A stretch of DNA of 64,000 bases from Acheta domesticus. Lineage: Eukaryota > Arthropoda > Insecta > Orthoptera > Gryllidae. The position numbers and the translations under genes were made by a program. The notes under the pieces are model-generated. The model worked only from the letters and a program-made list of their open reading frames with translations, did not search any database and was not told the DNA's origin. The DNA lies in the NCBI GenBank assembly GCA_031308135.1, contig JAHLJT010000631.1:215707773-215771772 (forward strand), read 5' to 3'. Positions 37,677-49,888 of the stretch are shown here, piece after piece. Numbering within the stretch: position 1 is the stretch's first letter; the number at the start of each line of letters is the position of its first letter.

Positions 37677-38355
37677 CTAGTGGTGCTAAAAGAGTGCATT
37701 CTTTCTTCCCTGTATTTTCATGCGAAATTACGAGAAAAGTACTGAAATTATCGAAAAATTGTACATAACCTTATTTCAAAATATATCTGTAAGAAACAGA
37801 TTCCCTTAAAGAAAAAAATCTTTATCTTGAATATATTAGTTGTATGAAGACTCCGAAAAAAAATTTGACTTTTGCAATTTTCCAAAAATGGTTTTCAACG
37901 AACATGGGACTTGCACTATTCTCTTAAACGTCCTTCACTCTATTCAAAAATAAAATTTAATGAAAATCGATGGAGCCTATTTTTGTGGAAAATTTGGGAA
38001 ATGTCTCAGAGGTTTCATGTAAAGTGTCCCCCCCCCAATTGAAATAACAGTTTCAAATTCAAACCCGCGACATCAGACAGATTACGATCGATTATGGAAT
38101 ATCAATTTTGGAGAAAATCGCCTGAATGGATTAGCCGCTAGCATTGTTCACAGACGGACAGACAGACGAATAGACACGTTTTACCGTCAATCCATTTTCG
38201 GTATTAAGGACCCAGAAAAAATGAATTCTGGCTACAACAAGTGTTAAAGGATTTATTTTCTAAATGTAACAACTAGATTTATCTACTTTTTCGTTACCAG
38301 TGCCTTCTAATAAGAGTTTTTGTGCAGAAAAGTCGTCGTTTTTTCGCGCAGCATA
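37677..38355 (-). repeat. Palindrome-ended repeat family, copy f (reverse, shortened)
   Basis: Starts with the reversed tail ACTAGTGGTGCTAAAAGAG and runs backwards past GACGGACAGACAGACG near 38153 to the conserved GTTTTTGTGCAGAAAAGTCG and TTTTTTCGCGCAGCAT near 38355. The palindromic head itself is missing. Confidence 0.65.
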
Positions 38356-38496
38356 AAAATGAATAGCATAATTTAAAGATTTATAGTTGAAGTTCAGCAG
38401 AAAACTTTTAAGGAATCAACATGATTTGAAATTAGGTTGGAAAATCGGGATTAAATAATTACAAAGAGCGCCATTTGTTGATTTAAAAATTTTTGC

Positions 38497-40717
38497 TTTC
38501 TCGTATACGCACGTATATATGGAGTACAGTTATGTAATGCTACGGAAAATCGATTTTGAAATTTCAACGGAAATACACGTTTTGGGGTCCCGTGATACAG
38601 AAAACGTGTTTTTTTTCAAAGCGTCCATCCGTCCGCCTGTCTGTCCGTCCGTCTGTGAACACCACTAGCGCCTAAACTATATTTAAGATAAAACGACAAT
38701 CAAGGACCCCGATACGATTTTCTCCGAAATGGATGTTCCCCGGTCGATCGGGCTCGACTCGAGGAGCTTCGATTTGAAAAACTTTTTTCGAAATTTGGGG
38801 ATAATTTACTTGAAGCCCCCTGGGCATTTTCAAAATTTTCCCAAAAATGGCTTCAAATTATTTCTTTATATTTCTTGTAAGAGTAGAGTAAAATACACCT
38901 ATAAAGGTGGCGTAGGTCCGATTTTCATGGTTAACCCTAAAGTACCCCGCTCAAATCTTATGGAAATGAGGTTTCGGGTAGATTGTGTGAAAATTTAGTA
39001 TGTTGTTCCTTAGATAATACTGATCAAAAGTCGTTACGGCTGTTACGCAAAAAAGTTGTTCTTTTTGATCTAATGTATGATCTCATGTCGATTTATCGGA
39101 TGATAGAAAGACACATCTGTGCACTCAAAGTATATTCAAATGAAACAACCTCAAGTATATTAAAATGAAACAACCTTAGACTTGTTAATTATATTATTTC
39201 ATTTACCGTGAATCATTGGGCTTCATTACCGTGAGCCCCCTTGCCTTCCACATAGGTCTCTTTGCCTTGCACGGTAGGGTGAATCATTACCATTAAGTCC
39301 CCTGACTCCTGACCTCAAGGTTTGCTTGATTATCGTGAATCCTTTTGCCCCTCAATATCGGGGTCCTTGATTGTCATTTTATCTTAAATATTAACTTTCA
39401 AAATGCAATAATAATACATATAAGGCCAGTTACTTCTCGGAAAATGAAATGTCACAATGAAACAAGTAAGGTTGTTTAATTTGAATACGCTTTGAGAACA
39501 CGTGCCTTTCCACCATCCGATGATCACCGTTTTAAAATGCCCATTAGATAACAAATAACTTTTTTGCTTATCGGCGATAACGATTTTTCATCAGTAAGAT
39601 CTAAAGAACTAAATTTGCAGACAATTTGACCGAAACCTCATTTCCATAAGATTTGGGCGGGTTTGTTATCAAAAACTGCAGAACTTTCAAATTTTCGACG
39701 TTTCTCTATAAGTATAAAATTGAAAGTGATGTTTCCTTCAAATGAAATTGGTTGTCTATAATTAGTTCATTCATTAAGGTCATGTACATTTTTTGATACT
39801 TTTAGTAGTTTTCGTGCAATATTACCTGAAATATTTGTAATTTTAATAAATTACAAAACCAGATTTTCTCATAAGGGGCTCCAAGTTTTTTCTTAAATTT
39901 TTCGTTGGGCTAGTGTTAAATGCACTCTATAAAATGACGTTAACACGATATTTCTCTATTCTTTTGTTTTTTCGAAAATTACAAAAATGTATTTTTTTTA
40001 CTTTTTTCTACATCGTTAATACATGAGTACGTACATTAGCGGCAATTTGTTCATATTATTATTTTATTAGTATACGTGCTTTAAATAATGTTATATAAAG
40101 TTTCTCGAAAACTCAACTATTTTCTGTTAAAATAAGCTCAAAATTCAGAAACGCTCAAATGCATTTTCAGAAACGCTCAAACGCCATTTTTTCAAAAAAG
40201 GCTCCAGATTTTTCTCAAAACGTTTCCAACGTATAGTGCTAGTTGCACTGTTAAAAATTACATAAAGTTAATTTTGGGATATTCTTTTGTTTTTTCAAAA
40301 ACTACATAAATGTATTTTTTAAATATCTCCCACGGCCAGTGATTTGTAAACACTATTTCATTTATGAGTAAAAGTGCTACAAATAAAGTTTTACAAAGCT
40401 CAAAACTTTTCTGTGAAAAAGAGCTTTACATTTTGCATTTAAAGTAACGCTCAAACGCCATTTTCTTATAAACGGTTCCAAATTTTTCAATGAAAATTGT
40501 AATTTATGACGGATTTTACTCTTATTGAATATTGTTACAGCAATATTTCGGTTTTACTACTAGTGAACCGAAAAATTAAGAAAATGTCCAAAAAATTTAC
40601 TTTGGGCGGAGATGGCAGCTCACAAGAGTAAGGTGCAAGTACGTATATCTAGCCCAGATCAAATAGAAACCTAATACGAGCAAGTCTTTGCCATTCTGTA
40701 GCACCAACCTACTAGTT
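38497..40717 (+). repeat. Palindrome-ended repeat family, copy g
   Basis: Head CTTTCTCGTATACGCACGTA, GTTATGTAATGCTACGG, the CATCCGTCCGCCTGTCTGTC microsatellite at about 38624-38658, internal modules, and a tail ending CATTCTGTAGCACCAACC near 40694-40711. It is interrupted by the long-inverted-repeat element at 38945-39661. Multiple modules are recognisable by repeated TTCTC-AAA-GGCTCCA blocks. Confidence 0.7.
38945..39661. mobile_element. 717 bp element with ~130 bp terminal inverted repeats
   Basis: CCCCGCTCAAATCTTATGGA on the left matches the complement of the right end (CCCGCCCAAATCTTATGGA read inwards). Pairing continues for about 130 bases on each side (GAAATGAGGTTTCGG and GCAAAAAAGTT are shared). 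The centre has repeated ACCGTGAATC- and TTGCC-rich text at 39195-39365. It interrupts repeat copy g. It has no coding capacity, and I could not fix the target duplication or superfamily. Confidence 0.75.
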
Positions 40718-40846
40718 ATTTATGAAGTGTGTTTTAGAACAAACAAGATATTATGTAAATAATGTTGTTTCAAACAGGTTGCAAAACCGAGATTTGCACA
40801 GGAAATGAAGTATTGAAAGTGCATAGGTCGTAATATCACAGTTTAA

Positions 40847-41470
40847 CCTTCCAGCGGGCGCGCGTAAAATTTTCACACCAGCAGGTGCGTGTCGTAAATT
40901 TTACGTTATTCTATAACCTATGAATAAAATAAATTGTAGAACATTGTAATTTTATGTCGCATTATAATATCGAAGTATGCTATTTACTACCTAAAAACAT
41001 ATCATTTGATAAACATTCGTATTTAGTAGCAGAAAGGTCTGGTTCCGATACAGTGTCGTGCTGATTCTCGGCTATGTTTTTAATACTCAGATCACTAATA
41101 CTATCACTATCCAATACATGATCTTCCTCTCGATCAGACAGCTTATGTAGAATTTTCTGGATTTCATTCACATGAATTCTTTCTCTGGACATTTTACACA
41201 AAATTTCGATTAGGTCAAATTGTGATACAATATTTTAGAACAACACCAGGCGCGCAGCCTAAAGTTAACGTCACTATACACTTATCCCGAATAGAGCGTT
41301 ACAAAAACCGAATATCGCGTGCAAACTAAACAGTGGCTGCAGAAATGCATCACTAAAGATACCTGCAAGGAATACCAAGAACGCAGAAGTCTTTGCCAAC
41401 AATGAGTTCATAGTAAATACAAATAATCTGCTATTGTCGTAAAATTTACGACAGCGCGCCCGCTGGAAGG
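40847..41470. mobile_element. piggyBac-like element, 624 bp, TTAA flanks
   Basis: Perfect 17 bp terminal inverted repeats CCTTCCAGCGGGCGCGC, flanked on both sides by TTAA (40843-40846 and 41471-41474), the hallmark target of piggyBac elements. Subterminal GTCGTAAATTTTACG palindromes are present near both ends. It retains only the start of a transposase on the minus strand, so it is an internally deleted derivative. Confidence 0.88.
40980..41192 (-). pseudogene. N-terminal stub of a piggyBac-type transposase
   Basis: An open frame of about 70 residues starting MSRERIHVNEIQKILHKL, followed by an acidic serine-rich stretch (DSDSISDLS), as in N-termini of piggyBac transposases. An ATG three codons upstream is also in frame. 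The catalytic DDD domain and the cysteine-rich C-terminus are absent. The same stub, more decayed, is seen near 20193-20290. Confidence 0.6.
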
Positions 41471-41489
41471 TTAATACAACATATTATAA

Positions 41490-41585
41490 TTACTACTATC
41501 ACTACCACCATCACTACTGCCACTACTACTACCACTACTACTGCTACTACTACAACTATTATTATTATTATTATTATTATTATTA
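41490..41585. repeat. (ACT)n and (ATT)n microsatellite
   Basis: A run of ACT/ACC triplets passes into about ten ATT triplets immediately before repeat copy h. Confidence 0.85.
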
Positions 41586-42560
41586 CTTTCCCGTATACAT
41601 ATCTGTATATGGAGTAATATACGTAGTATAGGGAAAGTTATGTAATGCTGCGCGTAAAAACAGCGGATTTTCGGCAGAAAAAAATTTATTGCCTGGCCCC
41701 GATAACGAAAAAGGTGACAAATCCAGTTACTAAATTAAGAAAAAATCCTCTAAGCGTGGTGTAGCCGGAATTCCTGTTTTATGGGTTCTTGATTGCGAAA
41801 TATCAATTTGGAGCAAATTGTCCGTCCGCCTGTCCGTCCGTTCGTCCGGTGTATGTGAATAACACTAGCGCCTAAATTATGCGTAGGATATTTTTCAAAC
41901 TGAAGAAACCCCTTTTAATCTAGTCTGACTCTAAGATTTTGAAAATCATTCATACATTTTTGGGGGGTACTTTCCATGAAGTCTCCCAGACATTTTCAAA
42001 ATTTTCTCAAAAAACCGCTTCAAATTTTTTATTTAAATTTCTTGTAAGAGTAGAGTAAAATACAATTATAAAGGTGACATAGGTACGATTTTCAGTAATA
42101 ACTAAATTTCCGATAATTGCTAAAGTTTGAATTTTTTTCGGCGACTTCCTACAACTACAAAATTGAAGAGACAGGTTTTTCCTTCAAATGAAATTTGTTC
42201 TCTGTCGTGAATTCTTTCATTAAAGTCATGTACAATTATTTGTAACTTTTAGTAGTTTTCGCGCAATATTGCGTGCAATATATGCAATTTTAAAAATAAC
42301 AGAAACAAGATTTTCTCAAAAACAACTCCATATTTTTTCTTTAAACTTTTGGTAGGGATGTGCTATATGAGATGACATTAACGCATCTTGCTCTATTTTT
42401 TATTTTTTTAAAAAATTACAAAAATATAAATTTTTTGACTCGTATCTCACGTCGTTAATATTTACACTAGCGGCAATTTGTTCACATTACTATATATGCC
42501 AGTATATGTGCTTTAAATAATGTCCAGTAAAGTTTCTCGAAAACTGAACCGTTTTCTGTG
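41586..42560 (+). repeat. Palindrome-ended repeat family, copy h (truncated)
   Basis: A 52 base head at 41586-41637 forms an imperfect palindrome (CTTTCCC..GGGAAAG). GTTATGTAATGCTGCGCG, CCGTCCGCCTGTCCGTCCGT near 41820 and the first internal modules follow. It stops near 42560 where LINE sequence begins, so the tail is lost. Confidence 0.75.
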
Positions 42561-42567
42561 AAAACTA

Positions 42568-42682
42568 CATGCTCATCGGCAGCATCAACTTCAGATTGAA
42601 GCCAAGACTTGTCTTTATTATAAGATCTGCTTTCCTCCCAGATTCCTGTCCAAAATGCTTCGACGTCTTCTTCTGAAGGAGC
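42568..42682 (-). pseudogene. LINE open-reading-frame fragment (pre-RT linker)
   Basis: Minus-strand translation gives APSEEDVEAFWTGIWEE followed by NKDKSWL, a pattern typical of the linker before the reverse transcriptase in some LINE proteins (W-x-x-I-W and a later N-x-D-x-x-W). It probably belongs with the 44285-44506 fragment, which lies upstream in the reading direction. Confidence 0.45.
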
Positions 42683-44284
42683 GATAGCATTGTCTGTTCG
42701 GGGCTACTATACACTTAATGTTCATGAGTGGACTGTATGAATGGACTGTATTGTTGAAGTACAGTAGTCCCGAAACCCTTTGATAGCTCTTGGGATTGGC
42801 GCAGGAGTGCAGGATGCATATACGAGCAAATTTCCAGCACAAACAATGTTTAATAACTAAATGCACAGTATTTACAGTAAATGCACAAGAAGCACAGAAT
42901 TAAGATGAAAAGTTCTCTTGGTGCATTAATACACCTGTCCAAGCGTAGTTATTGTAGTGACACTTTGGACCGCCGACCAGAAGCAGCCGCGAGTTACATA
43001 GTTCAACCAAAATTGCGGGCGCAAATCCACGCAAGAGCGACAGACACAATTAAAGCGTGCACTGCCACGATTAAACAATTTATGTGCGAGCCGTATGCAG
43101 CTCATTTGCACGATTATAGATTCTTTACACGCTACTGCGCGGAGCCCTAACACACGCGTCTATCTTGCACGGTGTCTTTATGCGGACTACCGAAGTCGGT
43201 TAAGCCGAATTCGGTTGGGGCAGAGACGTTAGGAAAGGGCTCACACACGCGGCAGAGGTGGGGATGGCGATGGCCAATTACCATTTGCCATTTGATCTGG
43301 ATTTGCAATGATCTGGCAGTTTTTGTCCGTTGCTCCTCCAACGGACCGCGCTGTGGGGGCGAGTTGAGCAGGCGAGCACGTACGAGCGGCCACGCTCGTC
43401 CGTTGCCGTCCGTTGGGAGAATACGCAGAACAACGGATGTGAAGGCGATATGTGATCTCAGCGGTCAATGGCTGCGCTCTGCCGATTACGCAATTCAACT
43501 GTTCTGCCTTGCTTGTGAACGTATTTATTTCTGCTTTGCTGTGGGCCCGAACATTGTCATTCGATTTTTGAGTCAGATTGCGATAGAATCTCTTCGCGTC
43601 TGTTTCAAACAACCGATTCTGCACATGGAAATCTATTCAACGTTTGTAACATCTAATTCGTTGAGTTCATGCTTGAATTTTATATTTTAACTTCTTAACT
43701 GGCATTAGCCTGTTTGTGTCATTTTCAGTTTTGCATTCTTTTGGGTTCAATAGTGCATATTTTTCGTTGATTTAGAAGATGTGCGTTGATTTAGAAGATG
43801 CTTCGTCTAAGAGTGATATTTCAAGCTGTGTCGGCTATCCTTTTCATAATTCTTTTCGTCCACGGGGATAGGGAACTGTTTTATCTGTTTTGCTGTCGGC
43901 CGTCGGTGTTTTTGGCTACCCCAAAATTATCTGAGATACCAGATAAACAGTTGCATACACGATGTGATTGTTTTAAGTAATATCTAGATCTCTACCTGGG
44001 ATCTGTACTACCTCCTGTAAGGCAGTGTTCGCTGTTTCTATCATTCTCTTAGCTTTGGCATTTATAAAAATTTTTTATCAACAGTGGACGAGATTTGAAT
44101 GGAAGTTAAAATCTTTCTATCTCGCAGCGGAGGAGACATAGCATCATGTCCGTATCATGCGATTCATGGCCAGATGAATTTTCAGCACTGACGTATGTTT
44201 CATTAGAAAGAGATGAACCTTCAACAGACCATCGTTTTCAATTTCTATTTGTTCTTCATATCGGTAGTTCGATCGAAGGACATA
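42683..44284. other. GC-richer unassigned sequence
   Basis: Lies between two pieces of apparently the same LINE. It contains a small inverted repeat near 42699-42772 (TTCGGGGCTACTATAC against GTACAGTAGTCCCGAA) and GTCCGTTG/CAACGGAC hairpins near 43327-43348. Long open frames at 43172-43690 (plus) and 43241-43624 (minus) have no recognisable motif and look like by-products of high GC. Confidence 0.4.
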
Positions 44285-44506
44285 CTACGCATTTCTCTGA
44301 ATATCAGCAACTTGTTCTGCTGTAAATCTTACTCTGCTGAGTTTGTATCGTCGTTGAGTGGCAAGCTTATTTGAATCTAGAGTAAATCTCATATCTGGGT
44401 TCCGGTCTCTCCATACCTTGAAAACTTCTATTTCAGAGCCCCCATGTTTCACTTTAGCATGGTATAAGCACCAAATGGCCTTCTTCAGTTCATCTCTGGT
44501 CCATCG
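44285..44506 (-). pseudogene. LINE N-terminal Myb-like fragment
   Basis: An open frame of 73 residues starting with RWTRDELKKAIWCLYHAK and continuing KVWRDRNPDMRF and LATQRRYKL. The W..W spacing and R-x-R-N-P signature match the Myb-like N-terminal region seen before the reverse transcriptase in some LINE proteins. It is bounded by in-frame stops. The link to 42568-42682 is inferred from strand and order. Confidence 0.5.
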
Positions 44507-47224
44507 CTAACCTTGGCTTCGAGCTACTGCCGACTCTGGGTTCCTGGAACTAACATCCGTGGGATGACCGGACGTCGACAAGGTGACATTAGCTCAGTTT
44601 CTGAGCAGAGGAAAGATTAAACAAGGCACGTTAAGATACATTACATTCTTTGTTCTATCCATTTCGCTCATTGGTTTTAAATGATGATTTGCGGGAAGCA
44701 CGTTTGAGTTCACAGATCACACTTGACCCATGGGTTATTTCCTGCCATCCGTTACTGCGAACTACACTGGCCTCGGGACATCCCCCCGCAGCGCACAGAA
44801 AGGGATCCCTCCGACCAGTCGACAATACTAAATCCTAACGGATTTTCAGTGATTGCTGAAGGCAGCCTCATTTGCTGGCTAATGCAAGGTTCGGGCCTCC
44901 ACTCTAATCAGTGGGCTGGTGTGCCAACATAGCTTCTCTCCTGTACCCTCTATGGGCCGTGTTACGTCCCAATTTAAAATTATTTATTGAATTTTTATTT
45001 CCTTGTACCCAGGGGACTCTTGTAGCACAATTCTTTATACTCAATTATTTGAACAACCAGTGAAGTGTGTTGAAAACTGTATGTGAGTGAAATCGGTCGG
45101 AGTGGCGCCGTACGGAGAAATGCAGTCCTCGCCTCGCCCTGCTGGACCCCTGCACCCCTGCTGGACCACCCTCCGCGCGTCCCGCCCCCGTTGGGGTGGC
45201 GACTACGAACGTGCCGGAGGGGGTTATTCCAGGCGCATTTTTTTTGGCAACTACCTGTCCGAGTCCCTCCGGCTCCAAGGGCATGCGTGCGCGCTGAGTG
45301 CGTGCACAAGCTTCGCCATCTCCCCAACAGCGCTAGCCCTCAGACACACACGCAAATTGACACTGGCGCCCCTGTGTGCCACGAAAGGACAACATTTCGA
45401 CCGACCAATCTTCAAAAATTTTTCATCCGACGAGAACAAGGACATTTGTGGCAACCTCCGCAGAGGTCAGACGTATTTTTGTATGCGGTGCAAAATCTGT
45501 TTTGCCTACCGCAATCTGTTGCAAGAAGCGGCTCTCTAGCATTTACTTATAATACGCGGTGCAACGCCTAGTTGCCTACTGCAATCTACAGGAAGACGCT
45601 GCTCTGCACAACACTTTAATTTGGGGTCGCAACTCTGCGCCATCCCCGTCAACAATCACCTGCTGCTGCAACATCTCTCGGCCGACATCTGCTGCAAGAA
45701 ACACCCACCAGAGCTCCAACGGATAAGTGACCGGTTACTTATTTCAAACTTATTTCTGATGCATCAGAATTCTACTTGAGTGCACTCTTTTAATCTATTT
45801 AAATTTAACGCAAGAAAAGGCTAATTTTTGGTAACTTCTGACTTCAAGATTACTGTTTTTCAATTACTTTTGTTCATTTCTTTTTCATTACTTTTTTCAC
45901 ATTAATTTTTTATCTTACTGTTTTTTAATTTTTTTGTTTGTTTACTAATTTTTCAACTCATTTTTTTAGTAATTAAATATTTGTTATTTTTTATTACAGC
46001 CAATGTTGTTCTTTTTTGCCCTATCATATTCCATCCATCTATGCAATACCGTACAGCTCAATTAATTTTGTGTTATGTGTATCATTTAATTTACAGTCTG
46101 TTGGTCCTCCAAATATATAAATATAAAGCTATCAGAGATTCCTCCATATTCTACTTTTCTTTTTTATACTGCCAAATCACATTTTGCAGACGATACACGT
46201 AACAGGCCGATAAAAGGAAGTCCAAAGGTTCGTGACCCTTCCCTTTCTATTTCCCACTCTCCTCAAAATGGAGTAGTTGTTCGTCTGACCCCTCACCTTC
46301 AATCTATTCTGCAAGGGAGACTCCACCAGTAGCTAGGCTACCACTGCCATAGCTCTCAGGCTCAGGGGGGTACTCATGCTTCACCAGCAACCACAAGGTC
46401 GTTGTCAAAGAATAGTAAAAACTTTAACAATTTCTCAAAACTCTTGCAATACTGCGATAACACAAAATGAAAATCACACTAACCAGGCGAGACTGCATGA
46501 CTGATACAGTAAGAAAATGTAATTAGTGTAAACATTGCAGAATGTATTGAAGCCTACGAGGCACACTTGTCTAGATTTTTCAAACCAGACTACGCTCCTA
46601 TTACAACTGCTCCTCCTTTTTACACATCTGTCTAGTAGGGGGTCCCACTGCACACAAAAAATGTCCTTCGCTGGCGGCATACGTTCACGGGCTTTTTTGA
46701 GCATTCCCGTGTTCAGCGATAGGCTGCCTGTCACACTCTCCGCCGCATCCTCAGTCCACCGGCTTCTGCCCAACCTCTCTCCGCCGGCCCCGCCTCTCTC
46801 TGCACTGCGCCCCGAGATGTAACCGGGCGAGTTGAAGGGGGGGCCAGCCGGGTGGGGCGGCCGGGCGGTGGGGAGAGGGGGGCGGCGACGGTGGTGGTGG
46901 CGGCGGTGAGGCTGAAGCCGCGTGACGGACGAGGGTGCTCCATGCGTAGAGACGCAGGGGAACAATAATAACAATAATTAATTAATTCTTTAATTAATTA
47001 AGTAATTAATTTTTTTAAGTGGGACGCGCGAATTTTGTGTTCGAGCTCCCATAACACACTGGTGCAGCATGGAACTCCCATAATTTGGCGGGAAGACCAC
47101 AAAGAGTGCCCAGTTGGGCGAAAGTCACTGCAACTTTATCCACGCCGAGAAAATGTGCTAACTGTTGTCTACTCCCTAGGTGGAGTTGTTGTTGTTACTA
47201 TTATTATTGTTACTATTATTATTA

Positions 47225-47258
<34 letters not shown>

Positions 47259-47506
47259 TCTACTTCACGACTAAATATGTCGCAAGTTAATTGGTCAACG
47301 AGTTTAGTATAAAATCAATCCAGGTTGCAACCAAATTCCTACGGAGCAGGTCTAGGGAGAGTCGGTGCCTCTCCGACGTCATGCATTAGAAGCAGCTTTC
47401 TGTTTTTTCGATCATGATGCGAATTTCCTGCTCAGTCCAGTCCACTAGTTCAATAATGCATTCGGCTACAGGCATCGCCAAACTACGTATTGCAGATATT
47501 TCTTAA
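44507..47506. other. Unassigned GC-variable region
   Basis: Contains GC-rich blocks (45100-45350 and 46700-46950) and AT-rich ones. Open frames of 67-166 residues occur on both strands at overlapping positions with no motif, signal or splice pattern I can support. CGTCCCA-TTAAAA sequence near 44964 is mirrored near 47008-47028, a weak hint of one ~2.07 kb element. Two related ~55 base segments (TGCGGTGCAA..GCCTACCGCAATCT) occur at about 45482 and 45556. Confidence 0.35.
47190..47265. repeat. (ATT)n microsatellite
   Basis: Interrupted TTA/TTG triplets pass into about a dozen uninterrupted ATT repeats. The translated frame (runs of Ile and Tyr) is an artefact. Confidence 0.9.
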
Positions 47507-49888
47507 TTTCCCGTATACGTACGTATACACGGAGTGATATACGTAGTATGGGGAATGTTATGTAATGCTGCGCGAAAAAATGGCCCATTTTCGGCGGAAA
47601 AAATTAATTCCCAGGCCGTGAAAACAAAGAAGTGGATACAACCAGTTGCTAAATTAAGAACAAAAAATCCCCTAACACGTGGTGTAGCCAGAAACCCTAT
47701 TTTGTGGGTCCTTGATATCGAAAAACCAATTGAAAGGAAAACGTCCGTCTGTCCGTCTGTGAACGCTGCTAGCGCCTAAACCATATGTACGATTTCTTCC
47801 AAAATGGACATTCCCTGGTCGATCTGGTTTTAGTCGAAGCTTTGAGATTTTGAAAAAGATTCTGTAAAATTTGAGGGTACTTTACATGAAGATCCCCCGA
47901 CATTTTTCAAATTTTCTCAAAAACGGCTTAAATTTCTTGTAAGAATAGAGTAAAATATACTTATTAAGGTGGCATAGGTCCGATTTTCAGGGATAACTTT
48001 GATTTTTCGAAAATTGCAAAAGTTAAAAATTTTTTCGGCGTCTTTCTGAAACTACAAAATTGAAGATAGAGATTTTTTTCAATATAATTTGATCTTCATA
48101 ACGATTTTTTTCGTTGGGATCATGTACATTGTTTTGAAACTTTTAGTACTTTTCGGGCAATATTGTGTGTAATAAGTGCAATTTAAAAAAATACAAAAAC
48201 AAGATTTTCTCAAAAAACCGTTCCAAATTTTTTCTTTAAACTTTTTGTAGGGATAGTGCCTAATTTATTTTATGAGATGACAGAAACGCCATATTGCTCT
48301 ATTCTTTTTTTTTTTCAAAAATTGCAAAAATGTAGTTTTTTACTTGTTTCTGACGTTGTTAATATGTACATTAACGGCGATTATTTCATATTATTATATT
48401 TACGAGTACATGTGCTTTAAATAACGTCAAAGTTTCTCGAAAACACGACCGTTTTCTGTGAAAAGTAGCTCAAAATTCCGCCTTTTTAGAAACGCTCAAA
48501 CGCAATTTTCTCATATATGGCTGTAAATGTTTTCTTGAAACTTTTGTAACGGATAGTGCAGTCAGTCTGTGAACAACACTAGCGCCTGAACCAAAAGTAC
48601 GATTTCTTCCAGAATTAATATTCCCTTGTCGGCCTGGATCCATTCGAGGCGCTGAGATTTTCAATAACTTTCTTCAAAATTTGGCGTTTCTTACATGAAT
48701 CTTCCGGATATTTTCAGAATTTTCTCAAAAACGGCTCTTCTTTAAATTTATTGTAAGAATAGAGAAAAACACGCTCATAAAGGTGGCATAGGTCTGATTT
48801 TCACGGTAACTCTGAATTTACGAAAATTGCAAAATTGAATATTTTTCGGCGTCTTCCTACAACTACAAAATTGAAGATGGAGATTTTTCTTTCAAATAAT
48901 ATTTGTTTTCCATAGTGAGTTGTTTCATTAAGGTGAGGTACATTTTGTAGAAAATTTTATTAGTTTTCGCAAAATATTGCGTGTAATATATGCAATTTTT
49001 TTAAAAAAAAATACCAAAACAAGATTTTAACAAAAACGGCTCCAAACTTTTTCTTTATACCTTTGGTAGGGATAGTACTAAATGTACTCTATGAGATGCC
49101 ATAAATGCCATATTGCACTATTCTTTATTTTTCTCAAAAATTACAAAAGTGTAATTTTTTAAACTTGTCTTTCACGTGGTTAATATTTACACTAGCGGCG
49201 ATTTCTTCACATTATTATATTAACGAGTACATGTGCTTTAAATAATGTCAGGTAAAGTTTCACGAGAACTCACCCGTTTTCTGTGAAAACTAGCTCGAAA
49301 TACCGACTTTTCAGAAACGCTCAAACGCCCATTTCTCATAAATGGCTCGAAATGTTTTCTTCAATATTTTCAAACGGATAGTGCAAAATGCGCTCTTTAC
49401 TGTGACGTAAAGTTTATTTTGGGGTATTTTTGTTTACAAAAATTACACAAATGCAATTATTTGAAAGCTCTCCCACACCTTTAATATGCACATTACCAGA
49501 AATTTGTCAACACTTTTTTATTTGTTAGTGTAAGTGCTTCAAATTATTTGAAATAAAGTTTTTCGAAAACTAAAACATTTTCTGTGAAAAAGAGATTCAA
49601 ATTTTGAATTGACGCTTAAACACTATTTTTTTTTAAAATGTCTTCAAAATTTTTCAAAGGAAATTGTCATTTAGGGCGAGATTTTACTGTTCTTTAATAA
49701 TATAAAATTAATATTTCCGTTCTACTAATTGAAAACCGAACAATCAAGAAAATATTTAAAAAAATGTACTTTAGGCGGCGATAAATGCAGTTGGCAGGAG
49801 TATGTGCCAATTCCGAATAACTAGTCTAGACCGAAGGAAATAGAAAACTATTACGGGAAAGTCTGTACCATTCTGTAGCAGCAACAGT
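47507..49888 (+). repeat. Palindrome-ended repeat family, copy i (long copy)
   Basis: Head TTTCCCGTATACGTACG at 47507, GTTATGTAATGCTGCGCG, GTCCGTCTGTCCGTCTGTGA near 47743, then several internal modules, ending CATTCTGTAGCAGCAAC near 49870. At 2.4 kb it is among the longest copies. A second GTCAGTCTGTGAACAACACT at about 48561 suggests part of the 5' half was duplicated inside. Confidence 0.8.

Noticed and set aside
43172..43690. 172-residue frame
   Set aside because: Overlapped by a 127-residue frame on the other strand; no recognisable domain, and the region seems to be an insertion within a LINE.
45083..45571. Overlapping open frames of 150 and 162 residues on the plus strand
   Set aside because: GC-rich sequence with few stops in several frames. 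No motif, no splice support, and neither frame looks better than the other.
46474..46974. 166-residue frame on the minus strand
   Set aside because: Low-complexity Pro/Arg/His-rich, GC-driven, overlapped by other open frames. No family features.
47035..47312. Frames ending in Ile or Tyr runs
   Set aside because: Translation of the (ATT)n microsatellite.
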